Assembly: GCA_947476295.1 (NCBI GenBank)
Contig: CANJQC010000019.1
Location: 1 to 53,919, forward strand
Direction: 5' to 3'
From: Planctomycetaceae bacterium
Lineage (GTDB): Bacteria > Planctomycetota > Planctomycetia > Planctomycetales > Planctomycetaceae
DNA: 53,919 nucleotides
Below, one piece after another: positions 9,598-18,669 of this stretch. The stretch's first letter is position 1. Every line of letters starts with the position of its first letter. The notes beneath the pieces are model-generated. The model saw only the letters and a program-made list of their open reading frames with translations, searched no databases and was not told the origin of the DNA. The translations under genes and the position numbers were made by a program.

Positions 9598-10560
9598 TTA
9601 CGCCTCGCTCAACACAATCGTTCGCTTTGTTTGCGCCAGGAGTTCGCTCAGGTGATTCGGGATTTCGTATCCTTCCGCAAATTTCATTTGCTCAGCATCG
9701 ACGGTCCTGCAGACGTCTGTCAGATCAATCGCGGGACAATGTTTCGCGACTTTGATGAGCGTTTGAAATCCGGTCGGAGACTGATGAAGTTGATCCGGGA
9801 GTAACGCTGCCAGTGCGACCGGGAACAGTTTGAAGAATTCCGCGTGCGTTCCCTGAAGGGTTGATTCCAGAGAATGATGAAAGAAGATCGCACACAACAG
9901 GTCGGGCGGAAAACGCCAGTCGTTCGCAAAGCGAGCCCCTGCCGATGCGTGATCAAAGCCAAAGGTTTGACGTTCCCAGACAGCCAGATCTTTCCCCTGC
10001 CCCAGCGGCACCTCCAGAAACTGCATATACTGTTTGTCGTAGGTGTTGGTCAGTACCGGCAACAAATAGTCCTGAAGCAGACCGCCCAAGAATGCTAAAC
10101 CGGGATCCAGCTTTATGCGTTTCGCAATTTCCCGCGCGAACAACGCTCTCTGCAGCGATTCGTTCCAGAAGTTGCGTTGATTGATAAGTCGCGTCTTGAG
10201 GGATCGAGTGGCCGCTTTCATGCCGACCGCCAGCAGATGCATTCGCGCCGGATTGATGCCGATATGCACAATCGCATCTCGTACAGAGCGAATCGGATTC
10301 CGTATCTCGTAAATTGCAGAGTTGACGTGTTTGAGCAGTTCAACCGTCAACGATGAATCTCTTTCAACGATCGCGGAAAGTTCATTGATATTGAAATTAG
10401 GATCGGCAGCCTTCTGCACAAATTCCGTCACAGCGTGCGGCAGCGCAGGCAATTCGATGGACGTCGGAAGCAGCTCTGCTTTGACCGAGGCGACCGAATT
10501 GGCGCTCAGAGTCTTCCAGTCAAATTGTGCAGGGGCAGCAGTTGACAAGGCCAGACGCAT
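9598..10560 (-). CDS. HDOD domain protein
   Basis: A 320-residue HDOD protein. The domain, related to HD phosphohydrolases but usually lacking the catalytic His-Asp pair, covers about residues 30-225. Recognisable blocks are ELPALPHAVTEFVQKA, IVERDSSLTVELLKHVNSA (typical 'D.aLtakLLrlvNSa' helix) and the following IRSVRDAIVHIGINPAR. Such proteins take part in signalling and stress responses in bacteria, often with two-component regulators; here it faces the NtrC-type regulator tail to tail, 19 bases apart. The ATG at 10560 is chosen over an upstream GTG at 10596. There is no signal peptide or second output domain. Confidence 0.88.
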   Translation of the reverse strand: MRLALSTAAPAQFDWKTLSANSVASVKAELLPTSIELPALPHAVTEFVQKAADPNFNINELSAIVERDSSLTVELLKHVNSAIYEIRNPIRSVRDAIVHIGINPARMHLLAVGMKAATRSLKTRLINQRNFWNESLQRALFAREIAKRIKLDPGLAFLGGLLQDYLLPVLTNTYDKQYMQFLEVPLGQGKDLAVWERQTFGFDHASAGARFANDWRFPPDLLCAIFFHHSLESTLQGTHAEFFKLFPVALAALLPDQLHQSPTGFQTLIKVAKHCPAIDLTDVCRTVDAEQMKFAEGYEIPNHLSELLAQTKRTIVLSEA

Positions 10561-10865
10561 TCTCGTTAGAGACACAATCGTCACATCGGCACGCACGTCC
10601 GAACTGACCGGTTATCGCTGCAATTGGTTTGGACTTGCCCCCTCAACAGCCGCAAACCTGCCCGTCGCCTGCTTTGTTCGGTAACTTTTTCCGATCTGAC
10701 TAATCTGCAGGTTGTGCAGGATCTATCGGCCGTGTCCATGCTCAACACATTGCAAACGGCTGGTTAAGTCCTCGCTTCCCCAGGCAACAGCTTCAGTCGC
10801 CGTGCGGCATGCGTCGAATATGAATTTCAGACAACACAGATCATGACTCCGGGAGACGCAGGTTT
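10561..10865. other. Divergent intergenic region
   Basis: 305 bases between divergent genes. It must hold both promoters, but I find no clear hexamers. A GGGAGACGCAGG stretch at its right end is the ribosome binding site of the gene at 10866. Confidence 0.4.
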
Positions 10866-11141
10866 ATGTCAGCAAGTTCCATGAAAGAAATGCGAAGAAT
10901 TTTTGCAGAGTGGCCGGTCAGCATTCCGAAATCCGGAATCGTTGTGACGGCATTCGGCGAGTCGATTCCCTTCTGCAGCTATATGTTGTCCGGCGATCTG
11001 ATCCTGTTTGAACGAAAGACTCCGGACGCTCAGGGTGCCCGCCGAGTCCTGATGTCGTGCGATGGAATTCATGCCATCAAGATTCTCGACGCCATCGAAA
11101 TGGCGAGGTTTACAGCGATGGGATTCCAGGGCGTAGCGTGA
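10866..11141 (+). CDS. Hypothetical small cytoplasmic protein
   Basis: A 91-residue protein of unknown function. A GGGAG/AGG-rich sequence ahead of the ATG supports the start. No signal peptide or membrane segment. The core reads as a small beta-rich fold (GIVVTAFGESIPF, GDLILFERKTPD, RRVLMSCDGIHAIKI). It ends 17 bases before the release-factor-like gene at 11159 on the same strand, so the two are probably co-transcribed; the start region of that gene is read from the end of this operon. Nothing in the sequence identifies the role. Confidence 0.6.
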   Translation: MSASSMKEMRRIFAEWPVSIPKSGIVVTAFGESIPFCSYMLSGDLILFERKTPDAQGARRVLMSCDGIHAIKILDAIEMARFTAMGFQGVA

Positions 11142-11158
11142 CATGTCAGAATGCTCTG

Positions 11159-11701
11159 ATGGCGAACCAGGACCCAAATTCACTCCGCATTTTTGAAAAG
11201 CATCCGGTCACGCTGTCCATTGACATGCTGGTGCTGCAATGCGACATCCGTCGAACACGGCACAGCGGCCCAGGTGGCCAGCATCGAAACAAAGTCGAAA
11301 CCGCGATTGAGATTACTCATCGTCCCACCGGCATTGTCTCTTTCGCCGCCGAACGCCGTAGTCAGCAACAGAATCGGCAAGTAGCCATATCGCGTCTGAG
11401 ACTGCTGCTGGCGGTTCGAGTTCGCTCAGTGGGACACGCGGAGGTCATTCCATCCGAGTTGTGGCAAACTCGTTGCCGAAACCAGAAGATCGCCTGCAGC
11501 GAACGCCACGAAGATTTCCCGGTCATGATGGCCGAAGCACTGGATGCGATCGATGCCACGGAATTCGACGTGCGAAAAGCAGCAGCCGCCCTTGGTTGCT
11601 CCACGTCGCAACTCGTGCGTTTCATCGCGAACGTTCCTGAAGCACTGAAAATCGTCAACACCCAGCGAACCGCCCGCGGCCAGCACAAGTTACTTCCCTG
11701 A
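11159..11701 (+). CDS. Peptide chain release factor-like protein (GGQ domain)
   Basis: A 180-residue protein carrying the catalytic domain of class I release factors alone. The GGQ tripeptide is at residues 39-41 in SGPGGQHRNKVETA, a near-consensus block that places the glutamine in the ribosomal peptidyl-transferase centre to hydrolyse peptidyl-tRNA. Codon-recognition domains are absent, as in ArfB/YaeJ and mitochondrial ICT1, which rescue stalled ribosomes. Unlike ArfB, the C-terminus is not a simple basic tail: residues about 130-165 look like a helix-turn-helix (DVRKAAAALGCSTSQLVRFI). The ATG at 11159 is used; an open frame extends further upstream but overlaps the previous gene. A ribosome rescue role is inferred from the domain only; a peptidyl-tRNA hydrolase with other targets is possible. 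Confidence 0.85.
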   Translation: MANQDPNSLRIFEKHPVTLSIDMLVLQCDIRRTRHSGPGGQHRNKVETAIEITHRPTGIVSFAAERRSQQQNRQVAISRLRLLLAVRVRSVGHAEVIPSELWQTRCRNQKIACSERHEDFPVMMAEALDAIDATEFDVRKAAAALGCSTSQLVRFIANVPEALKIVNTQRTARGQHKLLP

Positions 11702-11900
11702 AGTTGCTGTACTGCGCGACGATCCTCGATGCATCTGTTCGTTCAACGGCTACACCGGTCAAATCATTCGCCGAACACGCAACACAAATCATATCGTTGA
11801 AAAATCCTCACATTCCAAACCGCTTCGACAGCTTATCAAGATTGGATGTGTGGTAGTATGAACGCTCGGCATCGAGGTTAAACAATCTAAGGACAACTCC

Positions 11901-12314
11901 ATGTATCAACATTCAATCGTTCTCATTGCGGCACTATTGCTGTCCGGCTGCGTTGAGTCTGCGCCTGCGACACGCCCAAAACGAAAAACAACTGACAAGA
12001 TCGGTGAATTCGATCCAAACGCCGGCAACGAAATCGTTAAGCCGGAAGTCAAGATCACGAACCCAATCACCGGGCCATTGGAAGCCTATCATCCGCTCAT
12101 GCAACAGGTGGCGGCATTGGGCATCGAGCATGCAGTGAATCTGTTCAATGCCTCAGAAGGTCGCTACCCGAATTCGTACGACGAATTCATGGCACGCATT
12201 ATCAAGGAGAATAACATTCGCCTGCCGGTTCTTTCGCCTGGGCTGGAATATCAGTACGATGTCGAAAACCACAAGCTGCTGGTGATTCGAGCGGGTGCAG
12301 CAAAAGCACCGTAG
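11901..12314 (+). CDS. Small lipoprotein, unknown function
   Basis: A 137-residue exported protein. Residues 1-17 form a lipoprotein signal with lipobox LLSGC (Cys17). The mature part begins with a charged, disordered stretch and then a helical segment (LEAYHPLMQQVAALGIEHAVNLFNASEGRYPNSYDEFMARI) and a beta-rich tail. The 'GRYPNSYDEFM' element resembles the pseudopilin-type 'G.YP.sl.eL' motif often seen in planctomycete exported proteins, but no pilin N-terminal helix is present. AAGGAC lies eight bases before the ATG. It is convergent with the isomerase gene, 14 bases apart. Function unknown. Confidence 0.75.
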   Translation: MYQHSIVLIAALLLSGCVESAPATRPKRKTTDKIGEFDPNAGNEIVKPEVKITNPITGPLEAYHPLMQQVAALGIEHAVNLFNASEGRYPNSYDEFMARIIKENNIRLPVLSPGLEYQYDVENHKLLVIRAGAAKAP

Positions 12315-12328
12315 GTGGTGCCTGAGCA

Positions 12329-13246
12329 CTAATTCGGAATGAAATTCCTGAGGAACGTGTGACTCTGGCGGAGCGATTTCAAGCGTTCATCTAGGCTGCC
12401 TTCGTAGGCGCGGTCTTCGACTTCCACACAGACGGGGCCGCGATAACCGCAATCCGTGAGCGTGGAGAAAAACTGGCCCCAGTTGACATCGCCCATGCCC
12501 GGCAGTTTCGGAGTGTGATACTTTGAGGGATGCGCCATGATGCCGACTTGATTCAGCCGATGTCGATCGATCCGGACGTCCTTGGCATGAATGTGAAACA
12601 GCTTGTCACTAAAATTACGCATCGGAGCCAGATAATCCATGTGTTGCCAGATCATATGCGACGGATCGTAGTTCAAGCCGAAGCAATCAGAATGAATGTC
12701 TGAAAACATACGCGTCCAGATCTCAGGCGTCGTCGCCAGATTCTTTCCGCCCGGCCATTCATCGGCACTGAACAGCATCGGGCAATTTTCAATTCCGATA
12801 CGAATTCCACGATCCTCAGCCAGATCAATGAGTGGTTTCCATGTTGTCAGGAAGCGAGGCCAGTTGTCATCGACAGACAGCGTCCAGTCGCGACCCACGA
12901 ACGTATTAACATGGGCCAGTCCCAGCCGATATGCCGCTTCGATGACCACATGCAGATGAGCGACCGCAGCGTCTGCTTCCGCTGAGTTCGGGCTGAGCGG
13001 ATTGGGATAGTACCCCAACGCACTGATCAGCACGCCGGTGGCGTCGGTTGTTTTTCGGATGTCAGACACCAGATGCTCAGTCATGTGCACGACATCAATG
13101 TGACTGACGCCCGCATAGCGCCGATCCGCCTTGCCAGCAGGCCAGCAGCAGACTTCAACGCAGTCATATCCAATTTCCGACGCAATCAGCAATGTGCGGT
13201 CGAATGTCTGTTCAGGAAGTATAGCACTTACAAATCCAAGCTGCAT
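12329..13246 (-). CDS. Sugar phosphate isomerase/epimerase family protein
   Basis: A 305-residue TIM-barrel protein of the xylose isomerase-like / AP endonuclease 2 superfamily. Recognisable elements are the first strand [16 protein letters not shown] with [12 protein letters not shown], the metal-ligand region [11 protein letters not shown] (Glu), the [14 protein letters not shown] strand and helix (Asp, His), [12 protein letters not shown] (His) and the last strand [12 protein letters not shown] (Glu). These positions bind a divalent metal in the family. The substrate cannot be told from sequence; members isomerise or epimerise sugars and inositol derivatives. No signal peptide. The gene has no sugar-catabolic neighbours. 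Confidence 0.88.
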   Translation of the reverse strand: MQLGFVSAILPEQTFDRTLLIASEIGYDCVEVCCWPAGKADRRYAGVSHIDVVHMTEHLVSDIRKTTDATGVLISALGYYPNPLSPNSAEADAAVAHLHVVIEAAYRLGLAHVNTFVGRDWTLSVDDNWPRFLTTWKPLIDLAEDRGIRIGIENCPMLFSADEWPGGKNLATTPEIWTRMFSDIHSDCFGLNYDPSHMIWQHMDYLAPMRNFSDKLFHIHAKDVRIDRHRLNQVGIMAHPSKYHTPKLPGMGDVNWGQFFSTLTDCGYRGPVCVEVEDRAYEGSLDERLKSLRQSHTFLRNFIPN

Positions 13247-13360
13247 GGGAGACTTTCGTGTTGTGGTGGAGTTACTGGGAGTCTTGTGAGCCGAATGGCA
13301 CCAGCCACCGGTGTGTTGCAGGCACAGTTAGCGGCGGCGAGCACCTTTTCGCTCAGCACG

Positions 13361-15718
13361 TTACGGCGAAGTTTCGCCGGAATCCTGAGGATACAAAATT
13401 AATCGATCATGACACAGCAGGATGAGATCCATGCGACCGTCGGACGTCACGTCTGCCACAATGCCTTCGCGTGGTTCTGTGCCACGATCGTCTTCGGCTG
13501 ATACCAGACGCTTTTCTTCGAACACGCGAAAATGAGTCGCTTCCTGAAGTCCGGTATCGGGATCAAACTTCAGGATTTCAAGACCATCAATGCTGGTGTC
13601 GATGACAGTCAGATCTACCTGTCCATCTCCATTGATATCACCCACGATGACGTCGGCAGGATAGGTGGTATCGCGTTCCGATTCGAACGTCGCCAGTTCC
13701 TCCAATTCTGAATCGGACCGCCCTGAGTACAATACCGAGAAATGCTGGGCACCGACGAGCAATAAATCGCTGCGGCCGTCTCCATTAAGATCCGCGACCA
13801 GCGTTGAACTGAATTGCATGGCCCCCAGATCGACTTCCTTCCACGGTCGGTAAATGCCGTCCTGTTTTCGCATGATTCGGAGCTTATTGACGCCGGTATC
13901 GACCAGCGCGATTTCATCGCCAGGCTCCTGGTCCAGGTTAAGCACCGCGACACCTTCAAGACTGGCTGATGATTCACCGGCATTGAACTGATCTTCGACT
14001 TTCCATCCGTCTCCACCGAACGACAACGAGCGAGCAAATGAATCGCGGGCGACCAGCAGTCGGTCGTTACTCACAAACACTCTGCCAGCCGACGACACTC
14101 CCAGATCAAGCCTTGCTTTTTCCTGAGCGACCTCAAGCGAACCATCTTCCTTCTGCAGCAATACCTGCACTCCCGCTTTGGATGTGCCAGTCGGGACGGA
14201 CAGCAAATCTGTCCTGCCATCGCTGTTGACATCCATCCGGACTAACCTCACGCCACGACTGCCGACTGCACCGGCCAGTTCAATTTCCTTGCCTTCTTTT
14301 GCGGGCAACCATTCGCCAGATTCGCTTCGAACCAATCGCTGAAATGCGAGCTTCGTGCTGGAACCCGAACCCATCGTGAGCGCCACCACAATCTGAACGG
14401 TCTCACCCGACCTGAGTAAATTCACCGCAGCCAGTTCACTGCCTTCGGGCTTCTTAAGAATCGTCTGAGGGAACGTAATGCGACCGCCATCATAATGACT
14501 TGTCGCCACCACGCCCTCTTTTCCGCTTAACAGTACCATGTCCAGCACGCCATCTGCGTCCAGATCGGCGGTAGCGATGTCTGTCACTCCCAGCAGGCCT
14601 GGAAAAGTTTCTGCCATGCCCAAGCCATCGATTCCGTTCTGACGGTAGAGCAGCAACTGGGCCTGTTCGGAATCAGTGACCACAACATCATTTAGTTTAT
14701 CGCCGTCAACATCCCCGATCGCGACGCCCCGATCACGATTAGCACCGGACGGGCCGATCCCGTACTGCAGCAACCGCGTCGGCACGGTGCCGTCTTTCAG
14801 TGTCGCGGATTGAAGTGACGAGATTTGAACGCGGCCCGTGCGGGAGTCTACCGTCACAACTTCGTGGCCTGGCTTCTGATCAACGTTAGCCAACGTAACT
14901 GATCGGGGTTGCTGCAGACCGAATCTCATCTCCGGCCCCAGGCGACTGTCGTTGGTCTGAAGTCGAGCACACAAGCCACGAGTTGAACCTTCGTTAGCCA
15001 GATAACAGATATCGTTACGACCGTCACCGTTGAGATCAGCAACCTGCACCATTGACAACTGTGGAGAAGTATTGATAAGCGATTGCGGCGTCTGCATTTC
15101 GCCTTTGTCGCTCTGCAGGACAACGTACGTGACATTCTTGCCCAGCACGACGATATCATCGCGGCGATCGGAATTCAGATCGCCTGCCGCGATCATCCAG
15201 GCGACCGGTTCAATTCCCGGAAGCCGAGTGGTCCAATTCTCTGTCCATTCCAACTCGCCCGGTGCAGGCTGATAACGAACGATCAACTGGTCGGGCGATC
15301 CAATGCAGGCCACATCCAGGCGTCCATCGCCGTTGAAATCTCCAGTGGTCATGCCTGCCAGAGTTTTATCTACGGAGATTGCCCGAATGTCGAATCGCCA
15401 GTCGGAAGTGAGGTCGTTCGTTTTACCGCTGGATTTTGCCGCCGCCTGATCCGGCTGACTGAGCTGAGCCAACAAACGCAGACAACTACCGTGATTGTCA
15501 ATTACCAGAATGTCGGTCAATCCATCGCCGGTAAAGTCCGCTGCTTGAAGGTTGAATGCGCGCGGATCCAGTTTGAAAAGTTCGATCCCGGCGAAACCGT
15601 AGAACTGGGCGATCTCGTTCGGTTTATCTGCACGCTCGCTCGCGACTCCGACCATCGATGGACTGAAACAGGAAGAAATTATCACAGCGACAAGGCACAG
15701 CAGACACGGAAACCGCAT
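13361..15718 (-). CDS. Secreted FG-GAP/VCBS repeat protein
   Basis: A 785-residue exported protein made of integrin-like beta-propeller repeats. At least ten calcium-loop motifs of D-x-[DN]-x-D-G-x-x-D type are visible, for example DFTGDGLTDILVID, DFNGDGRLDVACIG, DLNGDGRNDICYL, DVDGDKLNDVVVTD, DLNGDGRSDLLLVG and DINGDGQVDLTVID, spread over the whole length, so it probably folds as more than one propeller. The start is the ATG at 15718, which gives a clean signal peptide (MRFPCLLCLVAVIISSC); the ISSC could serve as a lipobox, otherwise cleavage follows about residue 24. No enzymatic domain is seen. Such proteins are abundant in planctomycetes and are thought to bind calcium and surface partners. 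Confidence 0.88.
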   Translation of the reverse strand: MRFPCLLCLVAVIISSCFSPSMVGVASERADKPNEIAQFYGFAGIELFKLDPRAFNLQAADFTGDGLTDILVIDNHGSCLRLLAQLSQPDQAAAKSSGKTNDLTSDWRFDIRAISVDKTLAGMTTGDFNGDGRLDVACIGSPDQLIVRYQPAPGELEWTENWTTRLPGIEPVAWMIAAGDLNSDRRDDIVVLGKNVTYVVLQSDKGEMQTPQSLINTSPQLSMVQVADLNGDGRNDICYLANEGSTRGLCARLQTNDSRLGPEMRFGLQQPRSVTLANVDQKPGHEVVTVDSRTGRVQISSLQSATLKDGTVPTRLLQYGIGPSGANRDRGVAIGDVDGDKLNDVVVTDSEQAQLLLYRQNGIDGLGMAETFPGLLGVTDIATADLDADGVLDMVLLSGKEGVVATSHYDGGRITFPQTILKKPEGSELAAVNLLRSGETVQIVVALTMGSGSSTKLAFQRLVRSESGEWLPAKEGKEIELAGAVGSRGVRLVRMDVNSDGRTDLLSVPTGTSKAGVQVLLQKEDGSLEVAQEKARLDLGVSSAGRVFVSNDRLLVARDSFARSLSFGGDGWKVEDQFNAGESSASLEGVAVLNLDQEPGDEIALVDTGVNKLRIMRKQDGIYRPWKEVDLGAMQFSSTLVADLNGDGRSDLLLVGAQHFSVLYSGRSDSELEELATFESERDTTYPADVIVGDINGDGQVDLTVIDTSIDGLEILKFDPDTGLQEATHFRVFEEKRLVSAEDDRGTEPREGIVADVTSDGRMDLILLCHDRLILYPQDSGETSP

Positions 15719-15956
15719 CGAATAACTCCCGGGGAGGGCAAGGTGGAACAGGACACCGGGTCGCAACCGAGCCATGAATTATCATTCACTACTGGTATCG
15801 GCTCCCGTGCTGCATTCTCAAACCCAGACGCGATCGTTGCAAGCGTCGGATGGCATTCAATGGCGGAGAGCGAAGAGTTTGGTGGTCACTTCGCTGGACA
15901 TCGCCATTTTTGTAAGTCAAACGGGTGTTTCTACTTCCGGGCATTGCCAAGCGCAT

Positions 15957-15990
15957 AAAAAAGGTGACCGCGAGTTTACGGTCACCTTTC
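15957..15990 (-). terminator. Rho-independent terminator of the gene at 16034-16459
   Basis: AAAGGTGACCG (15960-15970) pairs perfectly with CGGTCACCTTT (15979-15989) around an eight-base loop. On the minus strand the stem is followed by a T-run, the order expected downstream of the minus-strand gene ending at 16034. This is the clearest intrinsic terminator in the window. The rest of 15719-16033 shows no gene. Confidence 0.9.
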
Positions 15991-16033
15991 CTGAGACTTC
16001 AAAAGTCCGATCATGATCCGGAATCAATCCGAA

Positions 16034-16459
16034 TTAGTCCTGATAATCGACTTCGATGTAGCCACGCTTGATACGAACATCGACGGCAAATTCGCCATAA
16101 TCGTAGCGAATTCTGTCACCGTCGCGACGGCTGCTGACTTCCTCGCATGCACATGCCGGAACGCAGATCTGAATGCACACGCACTGCGGACCACAGCAGC
16201 CATCGTCGCCACAGGGATCCTTTACTGTGATGATCTTCGTCACCGCACAAGGAGCCATCTCATCCAGATCCTTGTACTTGACGCGTGTGAACAGTGTTCC
16301 CGTGTAAGCGGCAGGATCCACAAATGTCATTGGTTCGCCCATGACAACCCCTGATCCGCCATATGGGATTTCAGGGACGGGTATCAATTCCTGACCTGCC
16401 TGAGAAGCTCCGGTCAACAGAATGACACACGCAGAACACAGCTTTGCAATACTCTTCAT
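16034..16459 (-). CDS. Small secreted cysteine-rich protein
   Basis: A 141-residue exported protein of unknown function. The ATG at 16459 follows AAGAGGATT and opens a standard signal peptide (MKSIAKLCSACVILLTGASQA), with likely cleavage after ASQA. The mature part has a compact cysteine cluster, PCGDDGCCGPQCVCIQICVP followed by ACACEE, at about residues 85-110: nine cysteines in under 30 residues, which suggests disulphides or metal binding outside the cytoplasm. The C-terminus is charged and beta-rich. It stands alone with a strong terminator, consistent with a monocistronic, possibly highly expressed gene. Confidence 0.8.
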   Translation of the reverse strand: MKSIAKLCSACVILLTGASQAGQELIPVPEIPYGGSGVVMGEPMTFVDPAAYTGTLFTRVKYKDLDEMAPCAVTKIITVKDPCGDDGCCGPQCVCIQICVPACACEEVSSRRDGDRIRYDYGEFAVDVRIKRGYIEVDYQD

Positions 16460-16744
16460 CTGAATCCTCTTTCTCTTCAGAACCAAAATCTTCGCCGCTT
16501 GCCTGACAATCAAATTGCCGAGCGGCCGCAGAAGCACCAGACGCTTGCATATCTGTCTAAACTTGCCCTGCAAACCATTGCTAGGCAAGCCGCTTTTTCG
16601 AGATCCGGAGAACCAGTCGGCATCCGCTGCCGATCGCCCCAGTCACAATGCCTCTGTTTGCTGTATTGTTCAGGAACAATGCGAGGCGTCAAGTGTCCTG
16701 ATAAACTATTCCGAATTCGTAGTCTACGTGAGACACGTCATCGC

Positions 16745-18310
16745 CTACCGTTCCGGAAAGACCCCGTATTTTCGCATTTTGTTGTACAGCGTCACTCGGC
16801 TGATTCCAAGATGTTTGGCGGTATTCGTGCGACTGAATTTGTTGTTCAGCAGCGCCTGTTCAATGATGTCTTTCTCCGTGACTTCGATTCGATTTTCCAG
16901 CGATTCGCCCTTGCGAACAGCGAAGAATGCGGCAACCGAGGGATCATTCGCCGGACCTGAAATACAGTCGATAACGTGCGTTGGCAAAGTGTCAGCCGTC
17001 ATTTTTCCGTTGCGGCTGTAAATTACCGCACTGCGGATCGCGTTTTCCATTTCCCGGACATTGCCCGGCCACGGATACTGGAGCAGACATTCCAGAAATT
17101 CCTGAGTGATCTCAACGACTTCGATCCGCAACTGCGCCGCATGGTGATGCACAAAGTACCGCGCAAGCGGTTCTATGTCGGGCATGCGTTTTCGCAGCGG
17201 TGGAAGCGTGAAGCTTAGTGTGTTCAGCCGGTAATACAGGTCGGGGCGAAAACGTCCCTGTTCGACCAGCGGCTGCAGTTGCAGATTACTCGCTGCGATG
17301 ATTCGAGCTTTCACCGACAGCGTGCGGTTCGATCCGACAGGTTCAAATTCGCCCTTCTCGATCACGCGCAACAGTTTAACCTGTTGATCGGGCGTCAGGA
17401 CGTCAATTTCGTCCAGCAGAATCGTTCCGTTGCCTGCGACCAGAAACTTTCCATCTTTGTCCGCATGCGCGCTCGTGAAAGCGCCTTTCACATGGCCGAA
17501 CAACTCGCTTTCAATCAGTTCTCCCGGCAACGCTCCGCAAGCGACGTGCAGAAAAGGATCACTGGAGCGCAGAGACATTTCGTGGATCAGGCTGGCGAGA
17601 TGCGTCTTGCCTGAACCGGTTTCGCCAATGAGCAGAATCGTAACGTTGTGTCGCGCGGCAATGTCCAGACGGCGAAGCATCGTGCGAAGTTCGGGTGTTC
17701 GCGTGCGAAACCGTTCAGCCATGCTGCCAACGTCGTCTGCTGAGACATGGGATTCACGGCCTGCCGAAGCTGGATGGCTGACCAATTTGGGCCTCGTCGG
17801 CACGTCTGCGGGAACCAGTGCGTCCGGCGACGCTGTGGTGACAGTGTCATATGAGCCGCATGAATCCATTTTGTTCGGGTCGATAAGCGATTCAGCTTTG
17901 GCTGTGAGCGGCAACAAAATCTCCTCAGCTAGGTCGTAATAGTTCTCATCGTGATTCGATAATTCGATGATACCGCAGAACGGGGCGATCTCCTGAGGAA
18001 CTCGGTCAGCAGTGAGTTGATCGGGAACACAGATCAAAGCCGCCTGACCGGATTTAATGTTGCTGATCGCCGCGAACGTGCGAGCGAGCTGCTGAGGAGA
18101 ACATGACCGAACGTCAAAGATCGAAAAGTCCGGCGAATGCAGTTGAATCATCTGAGCGGCATCGGGAATAGAATAGCACTCCATCAGTCTGCAGCGACCG
18201 GCGAGTAAACTGCCCAAACTGCGAAGGAATCCCGGGGATTCACTGCAGATTAAAGCGACGTCAAGAACCTTCACCGTGCCACCTCTGTCTATCGTAAAAA
18301 CTGTCGTCAT
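16745..18310 (-). CDS. Sigma-54 interaction domain regulator with degenerate receiver
   Basis: A 521-residue Fis-family transcription activator. Residues about 14-135 have a receiver-like fold without the full acidic pocket or conserved lysine (IFDVRSC is the only possible acceptor region), so it is probably not phosphorylated. A low-complexity linker (about 140-195) follows. The AAA+ domain has Walker A GETGSGKT (229-236), Walker B GTILLDEIDVL and the sigma-54 loop GAFTSA (276-281), where the second glycine of GAFTGA is a serine. The end is a Fis helix-turn-helix (NTAKHLGISRVTLYNKMRK). The GAFTSA change could weaken sigma-54 contact. The ATG at 18310 is used; a GTG 13 codons in is an alternative. 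Confidence 0.9.
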   Translation of the reverse strand: MTTVFTIDRGGTVKVLDVALICSESPGFLRSLGSLLAGRCRLMECYSIPDAAQMIQLHSPDFSIFDVRSCSPQQLARTFAAISNIKSGQAALICVPDQLTADRVPQEIAPFCGIIELSNHDENYYDLAEEILLPLTAKAESLIDPNKMDSCGSYDTVTTASPDALVPADVPTRPKLVSHPASAGRESHVSADDVGSMAERFRTRTPELRTMLRRLDIAARHNVTILLIGETGSGKTHLASLIHEMSLRSSDPFLHVACGALPGELIESELFGHVKGAFTSAHADKDGKFLVAGNGTILLDEIDVLTPDQQVKLLRVIEKGEFEPVGSNRTLSVKARIIAASNLQLQPLVEQGRFRPDLYYRLNTLSFTLPPLRKRMPDIEPLARYFVHHHAAQLRIEVVEITQEFLECLLQYPWPGNVREMENAIRSAVIYSRNGKMTADTLPTHVIDCISGPANDPSVAAFFAVRKGESLENRIEVTEKDIIEQALLNNKFSRTNTAKHLGISRVTLYNKMRKYGVFPER

Positions 18311-18669
18311 CCGATTCAGTTCACTCGCCGTTCGCGATACTCATGTGAGTTCGCCGACGTCCGTTTTGAACTGATCGTTTACTTACTGCATTTTTGACTG
18401 AACAAAAACGATGCCATGAGCGCAAAGAGTGTCAAGCGACGCAAACAACGGGACTTTTCGTTTTTTTGAAAACATCACTCGTTGCCTCAGAACAACAGTT
18501 GATGCCGCAACGCAACGGTATCTCGCGTGTCGCGACAGAATCCACCGCAACCGTTAGACTAAAACGCAACCGTGACGGCTCTGTACTCTGCTGAGGCATA
18601 ATTCGGGCTCTTGACGGGTAAGACCCCGCCTGTCCTTAATTCTCGAGTCCGCTATGGGCGGAGGTTGCT
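18311..18669. other. Divergent intergenic region
   Basis: 359 bases between the sigma-54 activator and the EF-hand gene. A short 66-codon frame here is not convincing. A T-rich TCGTTTTTTTGAAAAC patch lies near 18458. The promoter candidate for the rightward gene is listed separately; none was found for the leftward gene. Confidence 0.4.
18611..18640 (+). promoter_or_regulatory. Candidate housekeeping promoter of EF-hand gene
   Basis: TTGACG (18611-18616) and CTTAAT (18635-18640) are 18 bases apart, five and four matches to the sigma-70 hexamers. Transcription would start near 18647 and leave a short leader ending in the GGCGGAGG ribosome binding site. This is a by-eye match only. Confidence 0.35.
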
